Below, piece after piece: positions 43,095-52,467 of a DNA stretch of 64,000 bases. This DNA is from Glebionis coronaria (Eukaryota > Streptophyta > Magnoliopsida > Asterales > Asteraceae), in assembly GCA_025667525.1 (NCBI GenBank), contig CM046875.1, positions 120,270,340-120,334,339 of the forward strand. The letters run 5' to 3'. Numbering within the stretch: the stretch's first letter is position 1; each line of letters opens with the position of its first letter. A program made the position numbers and the translations under genes. Below the pieces are notes generated by a model. The model was given only the letters and a program-made list of their open reading frames with translations. It did not search any database and was not told the DNA's origin.

Positions 43095-44084
43095 TCATTG
43101 GTCCTTAGGGAAAGTTTGAAGATCCGGGACAACCTCCGTAGGTATGTCCCCTCCAAAGTAATGTTTCACACGATGACCATTCACCTTAAAGTTAGGCCCG
43201 TCTTTTTGAGCTAGCTCAACGGTGCCATAAGGAAAAACTTGTGAAACGGTGAATGGTCCGGACCAACGAGATTTAAGCTTGCCTGAGAAAATCTGAAGTC
43301 TAGAGTTGAATAAGAGGACTTGATCACCAACATTGAAAATGCGATTTTTGATCTTTGAGTCATGAATCCTCTTAGTCTTCTCTTTATAGATCAAAGAATT
43401 TTCATAAGCTTGATCCTTTAATTCACTTAGTTCATTCAACTGAACCTTGCGATGATCACCCGCGGTCCTCAAATCAAAGTTACAATGCTTAAGAGCCCAA
43501 TACGCCTTATGTTCGAGTTCAATTGGCAAGTGGCATGCTTTTCCGTAGACCAACCTAAATGGTGTACAACCAATTGGTGTCTTTTAAGCCGTACGGAAAG
43601 CCCACAATGCATCGTCCAATTTATCCGACCATGAATTACGATTCTCTCCGATAGAACGCTCCAAAATCATTTTAAGAGCTCGGTTTGAAACCTCCACTTG
43701 ACCACTCGTTTGAGGGTGATAAGCCGTAGAAAGTCGATGAGTGACACCATATTTCTTTAGAACTTTTTCAAATTGTTCATTACAAAAATAGGTCCCACGA
43801 TCACTTATAATAGCCCGCGGAGTTCCAAACCTAGCAAAGAGTTGTTTCAAAAAGTTCACCACAACTCGAGCATCATTCGTGGGCAAAGCCTTAGCTTTGA
43901 CCCATTTAGACAAATAATCCACGGCTACGAGAATGTATTTATTTCCTTTCAAAGATGGAAATGGCCCCATAAAATCGATCCCCCACATGTCAAAGATTTC
44001 ACAAACTTGGATAATGTTTTGAGGTATTTCATCCCTTTGTGAGTTCTTCCCTTGACGTTGACAAGCATCACAAGTCTTGATCAA
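43095..44084 (-). pseudogene. Integrase of the minus-strand Athila-type element
   Basis: Read from 44084 down: CDACQRQGK zinc-finger end, core motifs [18 protein letters not shown] and [14 protein letters not shown], thus the two Asp and the Glu of the DDE triad. The C-terminal GPF-type module ([16 protein letters not shown]) follows and the frame ends at 43095. One in-frame TAA at 43584-43586 splits it. Closely similar to the plus-strand Athila integrase but clearly a different subfamily copy. Confidence 0.9.
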
Positions 44085-44567
44085 GTCTTGGGCATCACGA
44101 TATATGGAAGGCCAAAAGAATCGGCATCAAAGACTTTCTTCGCGGTGGCGTTGGCACCATGATGTCCCCCGGTGGGTCCTTCATGACAAGATTTAAGGAT
44201 ATCTTGAGCTTCTTTGCAAAACACGCACCTACGAATCACTTGATCCGCGCACACACGAAACAAATAGGGGTCGTCCCAAAAGTAGTAGGATATATCCTTG
44301 AAAAACTTTCATTTTTGTTGGGACGACATACCCTTGATCACAAACTTCCCCGCATGGTAATTTGCGATGTCCGCAAACCATGGGGTACTATCATCACCAC
44401 GAAAAGCAATCATACCAAGCGTCTCGAGAGGAAATGTTTCATTGATTTCCTTGTTCTCTCGATCGCTTTGGTGAGGATTCTCAAGTCGAGATAAATGATC
44501 GGTCGCGAGATTCTCGGCTCCTTTTTTTGTCTAGAATTTTGACATTAAATTTTTGAAGGAGGAGAAT
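44081..44567 (-). pseudogene. RNase H end and integrase zinc-finger region, frameshifted
   Basis: Fragments are in different frames. 44263-44081 shows [21 protein letters not shown] and KKVFDADSF, the H/H part of the integrase zinc finger. 44567-44267 should carry the end of RNase H and the linker but is broken by frameshifts. At least one frameshift lies near 44090 before the integrase frame resumes. Confidence 0.75.
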
Positions 44568-45578
44568 CTACCGGAGCAACCTCGGCTTAGCATCTTGTTT
44601 ATTAAGAAGATATTTGATAGCTGAGTGGTCCGTATACAATATGGTTTGAGACAAGATGAGATATGGTCTAAACTTTTCAAAAGCATACACAACGGCAAGA
44701 AACTCCTTTTCCGTTGTAGTATACTTTGTTTGAGCATCCGTCATAGTCTTACTTGCATAGTGTATAGGCAAGAAATGTTTTGACTTACGTTGCCCCAAAA
44801 CCGCACCTACAGCATAATCACTAGCATCACACATAATTTCAAAAGGTAGGTCCCAATCCGGAGCAACCAAGATTGGAGATTTGGTTAATTTCTTTTTAAG
44901 CATCTCAAAGGCTTGAATACACTCATCCGAAAAGATGAAAGGAGTCTCTTTTTCCAAAAGATGGGTCATAGGCCGAGCTATCTTAGAGAAGTCTTGTATA
45001 AAACGTCTATAGAAGCCGGCATGGCCGAGAAAACTCCTAACTCCCTTAACGGTGGTTGGTGGAGATAATTTGGCAATCACGTCGATTTTAGCCCTATCAA
45101 CCTCAATACCGGCCTTAGAGATCTTATGTCCTAACACAATTCCCTCTTTGCACATGAAGTGACATTTTTCATAATTAAGCACAAGATTCGTTTCCTCACA
45201 ACGTTGCAACATTCTTTCAAGGTTAGAGAGACATGAAGTGAAAGATTCCCCAAAAACCGAAAAGTCATCCATGAAGACTTCCATGGTTTTCTCGATCATA
45301 TCATGGAAAATGGCCATCATACACCTTTGGAACGTCCCCGGAGCATTGCATAGTCCAAAAGGCATGCGACGATAAGCAAATGTTCCATAAGGACAAGTGA
45401 ATGTGGTCTTTTCTTGATCACGAGGGTCAATCGGGATTTGGAAATAGCCGGAAAATCCATCCAAAAAGCAATAGAATTCATTCCCCGCTAGTCTCTCTAA
45501 CATTTGATCCATAAAAAGGTAATGGAAAATGATCTTTCCTAGTGGCGTCATTAAGTTTCCTATAGTCAATACAAACAC
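44568..45578 (-). pseudogene. Reverse transcriptase / RNase H of the minus-strand Athila
   Basis: Contains FLDGFSGYFQIPI, MPFGLCNAPGTFQRCM and the catalytic FMDD (45264-45275), SFLGHAGFYRRFI, then RNase H with [30 protein letters not shown] and YTDHSAIKYLLNK. The first residues up to about 45520 are out of frame. A one-base change near 45515 separates it from the preceding fragment. Confidence 0.9.
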
Positions 45579-45807
45579 GCCAACCGGTCACAAGTCTAGT
45601 AGGAATCAATTCATTATCCTCATTAGTAACAACCGTCATTCCTCCTTTCTTTGGAACACAATGCACGGGGCTAACCCATGGACTATCCGAGATAGGGTAG
45701 ATCATTCCAGCGTCTAGAAGTTTAGTGACTTCCTTTTTGATCACCTCATGAATCTTTGGATTGACCCTTCTTTGATTTTGGATAGCGGGTTTATAATCAT
45801 CCTCCAT
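45478..45807 (-). pseudogene. N-terminal part of the RT of the minus-strand Athila
   Basis: Carries LLDAGMIYPISDSPWVSPVH, KKGGMTVV and RVCIDYRKLNDATRKDHFPLP, then leaves the RT frame near 45515. It adjoins, with another frame change near 45815, the linker fragment upstream. Confidence 0.88.
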
Positions 45808-45814
45808 TAGAATT

Positions 45815-46404
45815 TTATGAGTACAAATTTGGATCTATTCCCTTAATGTCGGAGATTTTCCATGCAATGGCCCGTTTATGTTTCTTAAGCACTTTAATAA
45901 GTTCATCCTTTTCATTTTCCTTTAATCCCTTAGCAATAATCACCGGTAAATTATCCGTTCCTTCAAGAAAAGCATACTCCAAATGAGTAGGAAGTTCCTT
46001 AAGTTCTAATTTGGGTGCTTCCTCAATAGATGTTTTCACTTTAGTCTCATTTTCATTCACAACTTTTAAATCCATAGGTAGCGATTCATAAGGATCTTCA
46101 TTCAAAAAGGCTTCAAGTAAATCGATATCTCCCTCTATATCATGATAATCCTCATCATATGTAGATAGCAAATCCGGTGTGCTAAGAAAAGCATCCACCT
46201 CCTCCAAGATAAAATCACTAGCCCCAAATGGAGTAAGGGGTGGAGACGAAAGGGCAATAATAGGATCCGATAAAGAAGGATTGCCACTTTTGGAATTAGC
46301 CGAGAATCGAAGCACTTCTTGAGAATATTCTTCACAAGTAACATCCATCACATTGATTTGATTAATTGACTCCTCGTAATACTTGGAAAAATATTTAGTG
46401 TTAT
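45815..46404 (-). pseudogene. Protease-RT linker of the minus-strand Athila, cut by the copia insertion
   Basis: The frame is open from 46404 (YFSKYYEESINQINVMDVTC) and covers an acidic linker (DEDYHDIEGDIDLLEAFL), then ELKELPTHLEYAFLEG and KKHKRAIAWKISDIKGIDP before a frameshift. It matches the region after the protease in the plus-strand Athila (22190-22720). It is open right up to the copia LTR, so the copia element inserted into the coding sequence. Gag and protease should lie beyond the right edge of the window. Confidence 0.85.
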
Positions 46405-46736
46405 TGTTAGAAATACGTTTTTACGTATATTAGAAGTATCGGTCACTCCACAATAATATTCATGTTGTAATAGCTCGTAGTTAGATAATAGTTGTTAGTT
46501 ACTTATTAACTTAAGTAAGAACCGGTCCATGGGCTTGTCATGGACCGGCCCAAGCCCATGTTTAGCTTGGTACTATAAATACCCCTTTCCACTAAGGAAA
46601 GGGGTTGGTTGTTGTTTGATTTTGCACATTCATAGTAACAAAATCTTCCATATTTTCTCTCACTTTCTCTCTCTAGTTTCTCTCACTAGAAAACATCAAC
46701 CCACTTCATAGATTCATAGGTTATCAATATTCTACA
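46405..46736 (+). repeat. 5' LTR of the copia element
   Basis: 332 bp, TGTTAGAAATACG to ATTCTACA. TATAAATA at 46574-46581. Perfect inverted repeats lie just upstream (46522-46548 and 46528-46560) and just downstream (46582-46604) of it. A CT-rich stretch (TCTCTCACTTTCTCTCTC) follows. Confidence 0.85.
46522..46604 (+). promoter_or_regulatory. Copia promoter with alternative hairpins
   Basis: CCGGTCCATG (46522) pairs with CATGGACCGG (46539). CATGGGCTTG (46528) pairs with CAAGCCCATG (46551). The two stems overlap and exclude each other. After the TATA box CCCCTTTCC-ACTAA-GGAAAGGGG (46582-46604) forms a perfect 9-bp stem close to the expected transcript start. Confidence 0.75.
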
Positions 46737-46738
46737 TT

Positions 46739-46751
46739 TGGTATCAAGAGC
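46739..46751 (+). promoter_or_regulatory. Primer-binding site, tRNA-iMet type
   Basis: TGGTATCAAGAGC, two bases after the LTR end, matches the initiator tRNA-Met complement with one extra A. Confidence 0.88.
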
Positions 46752-46974
46752 TATGGGGTGATTTAAGGTAAGGATTGTGTTGCTTTTTTAGTTTTTGAAT
46801 CAATTAGTGATCTTTAGAAAAAATCAATCTTGAATCTTGTTATTTTTGGTGTTTTTGTTATTGGGATTGATTGATAAGGATTGGGTTTAGCTTATTTTGG
46901 TAAAAATCATAAAACTTTTTGTGGTTTTGGATCAAAAATCGGAGTTAATAGCTACTTTTTAAGTCTCGGAAACA

Positions 46975-47490
46975 ATTTTTCCAGAATTTTCCGAATAGGG
47001 ATTCCGAATAGGGAGGATTTTCAGTATAGAAGGTTTATTCCGAATAGGGGTTCCGAATAGGAGAATATTCCGAATAGCAGAAGTTTCCGAATAGAAGAAT
47101 TTTTCCGAGTAGAAGAATTTTTTTCCGAATAGCCGTTTTTTCCGAATAGCAAAAACTTTCCGAATAGCCAATTTTTCCGAATAGACACCAATTTTCCGAA
47201 TAGCCAAAATTCTTTCCGAATAGACACCAATTTTCCGAATAGCCAAAATTTTTCCGAATAGGAGAAATATTCCGAATTGTCCATCATTCCGAATAGGAGA
47301 TCTTTTTCCGAATAAGCCAAATTGCCAAGATATTCCGAATTGAAGAAAATATTCCGCATAGGGGATTTTCCGCATAAGGGTTATTCTGCATAGAGTTTAT
47401 TCCGAATAGGGTATTTTCAGCATAGGATTATTCCGAATAGGCATTATTCCGAATAAGGGTTTATTCTGAGTTTGGGTTATTCCGTATAAG
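46975..47490. repeat. TTCCGAATAG motif array in the gag leader
   Basis: Roughly 30 copies of TTCCGAATAG and near variants (TTCCGCATAG, TTCCGAATTG), separated by 8-25 bases of varied sequence. The array ends about 140 bp before the gag ATG. It gives rise to repetitive minus-strand open frames (LFGK, YSEK, IRK repeats) which are artefacts. Confidence 0.88.
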
Positions 47491-47627
47491 CAAGTTCAAG
47501 GGGTATTTGAGTTTTTTCGACGATCTTTAGTGGATTTAATCTTGAGTTCAACCAACACAACACAAATTCTCAACCTTTCTTCACTGCTCGATCAAACGAT
47601 AATCTTTGAGTCTGTTAAGTGATCACA

Positions 47628-50255
47628 ATGAATCCAAGTTCATTGATGCCTCAGATGACATCTCTTACGGATATCTCGATCATAACGGGGACTGATAGTC
47701 GTCCACCGATGCTTATTAAAGAGGTGTTTGAGGCATGGCAAGGTCGAATGATGCAATATCTAAAGGGGAAACCGACATACGGAAGGCTTATGGTCAAATC
47801 GATTTTGAATGGTCCACTCGACTATGGTACCATTGTGGTTGACGACGTGACTCGACCAAGAGAATTTGAAGAACTCACTCCAGCTCAACAACTTGTTGCA
47901 GATGCAGATGAAAAAGCTCTTCAAACGATTCTCCAAGCTCTTCCCCATGATATTTATAGGATGGTAAGTCAGTATACAGTGGCAAAGGATTTATGGGAAC
48001 GTCTTAAGGTGTTGCTACAAGGCACGTCTCTCACCAAACAAGAAAGGGAGTGTCAGCTGTATGATTTGTTTGATAGATTCACGTACAGCCCAGGAGAAAC
48101 ACTACACGATTATTACTTCAGATTCACTACTCTAATGAATGATCTGAATGTATACAATCTTGTAATTGCTCCATTCCAGGTTAACACCAAGTTCTTGAAT
48201 ACTTTACCTCAAGCTGAATGGGGTGAGTATATTACCGATGTGAAGTTAACCCGGGATTTGCATAAGTGCAACTTAGATCAAATTTATGCTTTTCTTCAGC
48301 AACATGAGAAGCATGTGATTATGCACCGTTCTCCTCGCGGTATGCACCCAGATTCCTTAGCTTTGATGGCGAATCAACCAAGCTTGTCACACAACAACAC
48401 ACCTTATATTTTGGGACATCAAGCCTATCATCCATCACCTTACATAACACCAACTTTTCCACAATACTCGATTTTGCCACAACCTCCCACCTCACATCAG
48501 CAACAATATCGGTTCAATGCACCTTCACCACAGTTTGCTTCACAACATCATCCAGCAAATGTTGCACCTTATGCTCAGCCTTCATATTCGTCTTATCAAG
48601 AGAATGCAGCATATCCAACAAGCTACCCTGATCAAATGAGTATTCCTTCTACTGATTATGCAGCTCATCCAGATCAAGCACTGTATTGTGATGATGAAGA
48701 AGTCCCTGTTCCTGTTTTCCAACAAGGAGCTGACCCAGTTGAAGTGCTAACTACTATGTCTGCATATCTCACAAGAACTTTAAGCAAACGAGGATACAGA
48801 GGATCAGCTCCTACCAACAATCAGTTGAGGAATTCATCCAATTCTCGTCAACAAGCTACAATTGAGAATGGCAGGGTGATGGTTCAGCCAATTCAACCAT
48901 ATCAGGGGAGACCTTCCACATCAACCAATGCTCGCACGATCAATTCTGCTCCTGCTCCAATGGTCAACAATCCTCCACGGGCTAATACAGGCAAGTTGAG
49001 AATGATTACATGCTACAACTGCAAGGAAGAGGGTCATATGTCCAGGGATTGTAAGAAACCCAAGAGGAGAAGGGATGGACAGTGGTTTGCAGAAAAGATT
49101 TATCTGGTAAATGCTCAGGCGCAAGGAAGGGAACTTGATGAAGAGGAGCTTGCATTTCTTGCTGACCCAGGGATTGCTGAACAAGACGTTGTCACTACGC
49201 AGAATGCAGCTTACCAAGCCGATGATCTTGATGCGTATGACTCCGACTGTGATGACTTTCAAACTGCAAAGGCTGCTCTCATGGCAACTATCTCCAGCTT
49301 AGGGCCAGATAAGAGATCTGAGGTACTTATTAATAACACCGATAATGCCATTGATGCTAGTATTCAACCACATCAAGTTGTGCAAGAGAGTGCTGATTCG
49401 AATAAATCTTCGGTGGTGAGTCCTTCAAACGAGGAGACAAACAATGATAGCAATATCAATGTGAGTCCCCAGACTTTGAGTGAATCACAACCGGGACCCA
49501 GTTCGCATACGCCTACTCCTGCTCAACAAGATTTGGTCATGGTTCCTGCTACATTACTTAGCCAAATGAATGCTGCACTCTTAGAAACCTTAGCTAAGAA
49601 TAAGAATTTGTCTGATGAGCTTGCCTTAAGCAATGAGAAAGTACAAACTTTGGAATTAGTGCCTTCGTCTAGTGCTCTCACGAATCTCGAATATGATCAT
49701 TTTAGAAACAAACAAATGGGTCACTTGCAAGAGATCGAAAACTTAAGAGCAAATCTGTCTAATGAACTTAAAGAAAAGGAGTTAGTGGTCACTAATTTTC
49801 AAAAACTTCAAACTGATTTTGAATTACTCGAATCTAAGAAAAATGAAATGGAGATTAATGCCACTAATAAGATTAGAAGTCTAGATTACTTTCTTTTAAG
49901 ACAATACGCTGCTTCGCAACTAGTTCACTTATTTGATGCTTCATTTAGAGAATTTAACTTATCACGTCTAAAAGGCCTTCCCCCTAATCCACAGTATGCA
50001 AAACAAGCTTTAAGACATAGTCCTAGACTTTATAATGCAACTCAATTAGGATTGGCTTTAGACCCGATTGTTTTTCCCAATGATCGAACAAGTAAGGATC
50101 TAGTTGATGAGGATCGGTCATACAATTCTGCAAAATATCCCGATTGTGATTATTTTAAAATGAATAAGGAGCTTGCTAAAACTGATTTTAGAGTTCGCTT
50201 CCATATGGATAAAGATCTTATTACAGCACCAACCTACATGATAGAGAAGCCCTAG
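47628..50255 (+). CDS. gag: Copia gag polyprotein
   Basis: ATG 47628 (MNPSSLMPQM) is preferred over the in-frame GTG nine bases earlier. About 875 codons. Residues about 60-230 form the copia-type gag (UBN2-like) domain: GRMMQYLKGKPTYGRLM, LQALPHDIYRMVSQ, AKDLWERLKVLLQGT, FTTLMNDLN. A Gln/Pro/Tyr-rich stretch follows, then one zinc knuckle CYNCKEEGHMSRDC (49011-49052) for RNA binding. The C-terminal third holds an acidic linker (DAYDSDCDD) and a coiled-coil-like stretch (ETLAKNKNLSDELALSN). It ends at TAG 50253, where relatives seem to read on. The next frame begins 25 bp later at +1, so gag here may be split by a frameshift. Confidence 0.88.
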   Translation: MNPSSLMPQMTSLTDISIITGTDSRPPMLIKEVFEAWQGRMMQYLKGKPTYGRLMVKSILNGPLDYGTIVVDDVTRPREFEELTPAQQLVADADEKALQTILQALPHDIYRMVSQYTVAKDLWERLKVLLQGTSLTKQERECQLYDLFDRFTYSPGETLHDYYFRFTTLMNDLNVYNLVIAPFQVNTKFLNTLPQAEWGEYITDVKLTRDLHKCNLDQIYAFLQQHEKHVIMHRSPRGMHPDSLALMANQPSLSHNNTPYILGHQAYHPSPYITPTFPQYSILPQPPTSHQQQYRFNAPSPQFASQHHPANVAPYAQPSYSSYQENAAYPTSYPDQMSIPSTDYAAHPDQALYCDDEEVPVPVFQQGADPVEVLTTMSAYLTRTLSKRGYRGSAPTNNQLRNSSNSRQQATIENGRVMVQPIQPYQGRPSTSTNARTINSAPAPMVNNPPRANTGKLRMITCYNCKEEGHMSRDCKKPKRRRDGQWFAEKIYLVNAQAQGRELDEEELAFLADPGIAEQDVVTTQNAAYQADDLDAYDSDCDDFQTAKAALMATISSLGPDKRSEVLINNTDNAIDASIQPHQVVQESADSNKSSVVSPSNEETNNDSNINVSPQTLSESQPGPSSHTPTPAQQDLVMVPATLLSQMNAALLETLAKNKNLSDELALSNEKVQTLELVPSSSALTNLEYDHFRNKQMGHLQEIENLRANLSNELKEKELVVTNFQKLQTDFELLESKKNEMEINATNKIRSLDYFLLRQYAASQLVHLFDASFREFNLSRLKGLPPNPQYAKQALRHSPRLYNATQLGLALDPIVFPNDRTSKDLVDEDRSYNSAKYPDCDYFKMNKELAKTDFRVRFHMDKDLITAPTYMIEKP

Positions 50256-50277
50256 TACATTTCCTACACTTGTCAAC

Positions 50278-51894
50278 ATGGAAGATCCTAAGGAAATTCC
50301 AAAGAATCTTCCACCTGTTAGCACTGTATGGTTAAACTTGAAAGAGATTAACCGATACTTTACTAACTTTGACAAGGTCATTTTGGAATGTACGACTTCA
50401 AATGGCTTAAACGCCGGAGAATGGGCTTTCGAACACATGAACAAGGTGTTTAAAACTAAGATCAATCCGTTTGTCGAAAGTCTAAAAGGAAGTTTTGCAT
50501 CTCTTAAGGAAAATCTTCAGTTTGAAATTGGTGAAGTTCAAAAAGTGTTTTATGAAATGGACACCGCTTACGAACTACAACTAATTGAAAAAGAAAAGAT
50601 TTTAACCGAATATGACCGATTCTTGTCTGAAGTAATCTCGTGTGATGTGCTTACTACTGTAAATGTTAATTATTCGAATGAGCTTACATCTGCTGTGATT
50701 AACTGTGATGCTGTGAATATTTGTGAGGATATTTGTGATGATGTTTGTAATCTTTCTGTAAATGTTGCTGATAGTGTAAATAAGGTAGAAAATCATTCTT
50801 GTCACGAATCTAACGCTGAGTTTTTAAAGCTACAAGATTCTTACAATTTACTTTCACAACGCTTTAATCAACTAGAACAACATTGTATATCTTTAGAATT
50901 AAAACAACAAAATCAAAATGAAAATCTTTTGATATCAAATGTTTGTGAAAACGGTGTTGAGAATAGTGACAAGATGATTGCAATTGTTAAGACATTAGAG
51001 GAAGAAATCATGAGATTGAAGAGAGAGGTATCATCAAAGGAAACATTAAGAATGGAACTAGAGGCTGCAGAGTCTAAAAACCAGGTCTTAGAAATTAGAC
51101 TATCAACTGTTCTAGGGGAGATGGATCGGACAAGGCAGGGACTATCCGCTCTTTATGGTTCACTAGAAGAACGCTTCACTTTTAATGCGGCACAGCAACA
51201 ATATTATGTTGAACAACTGAACCAAAAGTGCGAAGAAATCTCTGACTTGAACATCCTGCTCATAGACAAAAATATGGTTTTGGCTGAGTTAAAGGAGACA
51301 CTTCTTCTCACCCGACAAGAAGTTGTTGATAACTTAGCTACCGACTCTGCACCGTCCACTAGTGCTCCAACAACCAAGTCAGTAGTGCTTTATAAGAATC
51401 CGCTTCATAAGAGAAACCAGCTTACCTATAATGATTATATGAGGAATGCCATTAAGCATGTCGATCTTCTTAGGGATATTTTAGACGATCTTTATGCCTT
51501 AGATCCCTCAAGTAGCGACTATTATTCGGCTCATGAATATGTTAAGCGAGTTCAATATTGCTTGGCTTATTTGCAATACATAGGTACACCAGGTTCTGCA
51601 CTACTTAATAATAGGCCCATTGCTGTCACTCCATTTAATAAGACTCCAGGAGCGAAACCGTCATTGGCACAATCAAGTAAGACACCTTTAAAATCTGCTG
51701 CTAATGTTCCCAATTTGCCTTCTACAGGATTAAAAGAGACTACTAAGGCTAAAGGATCGCCACTCAAGAAAGCTAAGATCAAGCCCTCCACTAGTAGTGC
51801 CACAAAGAAGAAAGTAGAAGTCCACAATAGGAATGCTAGTTCAGTTTTAAATAAAACGAATCATGTTAAGACTAAAAGCTCTGCGCCTGTGTAG
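50278..51894 (+). CDS. Coiled-coil gag-extension region of the copia element
   Basis: 538 codons from ATG 50278 (MEDPKEIPKNLPPVS). Rich in heptad-like Leu/Glu/Lys patterns (LKENLQFEIGEVQKVF, LKLQDSYNLLSQRFNQLEQ, EEEIMRLKREVSSKE), then a compact part (YNDYMRNAIKHVDLLRDIL) and a basic Ser/Thr/Lys-rich tail. No catalytic motif. It is one frame ahead of gag and one frame behind pol. The TAG at 51892 looks like a single in-frame stop, because the following 51895-52467 continues in the same register. Probably a structural extension of Gag; unproven. Confidence 0.65.
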   Translation: MEDPKEIPKNLPPVSTVWLNLKEINRYFTNFDKVILECTTSNGLNAGEWAFEHMNKVFKTKINPFVESLKGSFASLKENLQFEIGEVQKVFYEMDTAYELQLIEKEKILTEYDRFLSEVISCDVLTTVNVNYSNELTSAVINCDAVNICEDICDDVCNLSVNVADSVNKVENHSCHESNAEFLKLQDSYNLLSQRFNQLEQHCISLELKQQNQNENLLISNVCENGVENSDKMIAIVKTLEEEIMRLKREVSSKETLRMELEAAESKNQVLEIRLSTVLGEMDRTRQGLSALYGSLEERFTFNAAQQQYYVEQLNQKCEEISDLNILLIDKNMVLAELKETLLLTRQEVVDNLATDSAPSTSAPTTKSVVLYKNPLHKRNQLTYNDYMRNAIKHVDLLRDILDDLYALDPSSSDYYSAHEYVKRVQYCLAYLQYIGTPGSALLNNRPIAVTPFNKTPGAKPSLAQSSKTPLKSAANVPNLPSTGLKETTKAKGSPLKKAKIKPSTSSATKKKVEVHNRNASSVLNKTNHVKTKSSAPV

Positions 51895-52467
51895 CAGCCT
51901 AAACCATTCGTGAATTCTGATTTAAATTGTTGGAATTGTAATGAATGTATGTTTTCACAGCGTCATGATTTGTGTCTGATTGATCACGTTAATGAAATGA
52001 ATGCTATTAAGAATGGTCTTGAATGGAAGCCAACGGGTAGAACTCGTGCCCAAGTTGGCTGGCAATGGCGTCCCACTGGTAGGACCTTTACACTAGATGG
52101 TAAAATGTGCCCTTTAACTAGGAATGCATCCATTGAGGTTAGGTCTGAGCGTCCTTTAGTTAGGAACACTCGCACTCAAGTATGGAAACAGCGCCCTTTA
52201 ATTAGGTCAGCTCCCACTATAGTGCCTATCAGTGTAGAAATACCTCAGGATTTGAGCCAATTAGAATCTACACCACCAATTAAGAAGAAGAAGGCTAGGA
52301 AATCTAAGAAACCTAGAGTTAGCAAATCTAAGATTGTTAAATCTGTACCTGCTAATAACAAGGAACACTCAGATTCCGATACCTCTACATTGTCTTTGTG
52401 TGGTGATATTTTCAGGTGGTCCAAATCATCCTGTGGTATTTGGACTCCGGTTGTTCAAAACATATGA
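51895..52467 (+). CDS. Cys-motif and basic linker between gag extension and pol
   Basis: Same frame as the preceding [19 protein letters not shown] forms a C-x2-C-x2-C cluster, followed by imperfect repeats ([46 protein letters not shown]) and a Lys-rich stretch ([17 protein letters not shown]). The frame ends at TGA 52465, overlapping the open pol frame (from 52407) by 58 bases in the -1 register. It is probably part of the Gag side of the polyprotein. Confidence 0.6.
   Translation, partial: QPKPFVNSDLNCWNCNECMFSQRHDLCLIDHVNEMNAIKNGLEWKPTGRTRAQVGWQWRPTGRTFTLDGKMCPLTRNASIEVRSERPLVRNTRTQVWKQRPLIRSAPTIVPISVEIPQDLSQLESTPPIKKKKARKSKKPRVSKSKIVKSVPANNKEHSDSDTSTLSLCGDIFRWSKSSCGIWTPVVQNI

Noticed and set aside
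46959..47375. Minus-strand open frames with FGK/YSE/IRK repeats
   Set aside because: By-product of the TTCCGAATAG array; no start context or family resemblance.
52395..52440. Canonical -1 slippery heptamer at the gag/pol overlap
   Set aside because: No X-XXY-YYZ sequence is in the right register.
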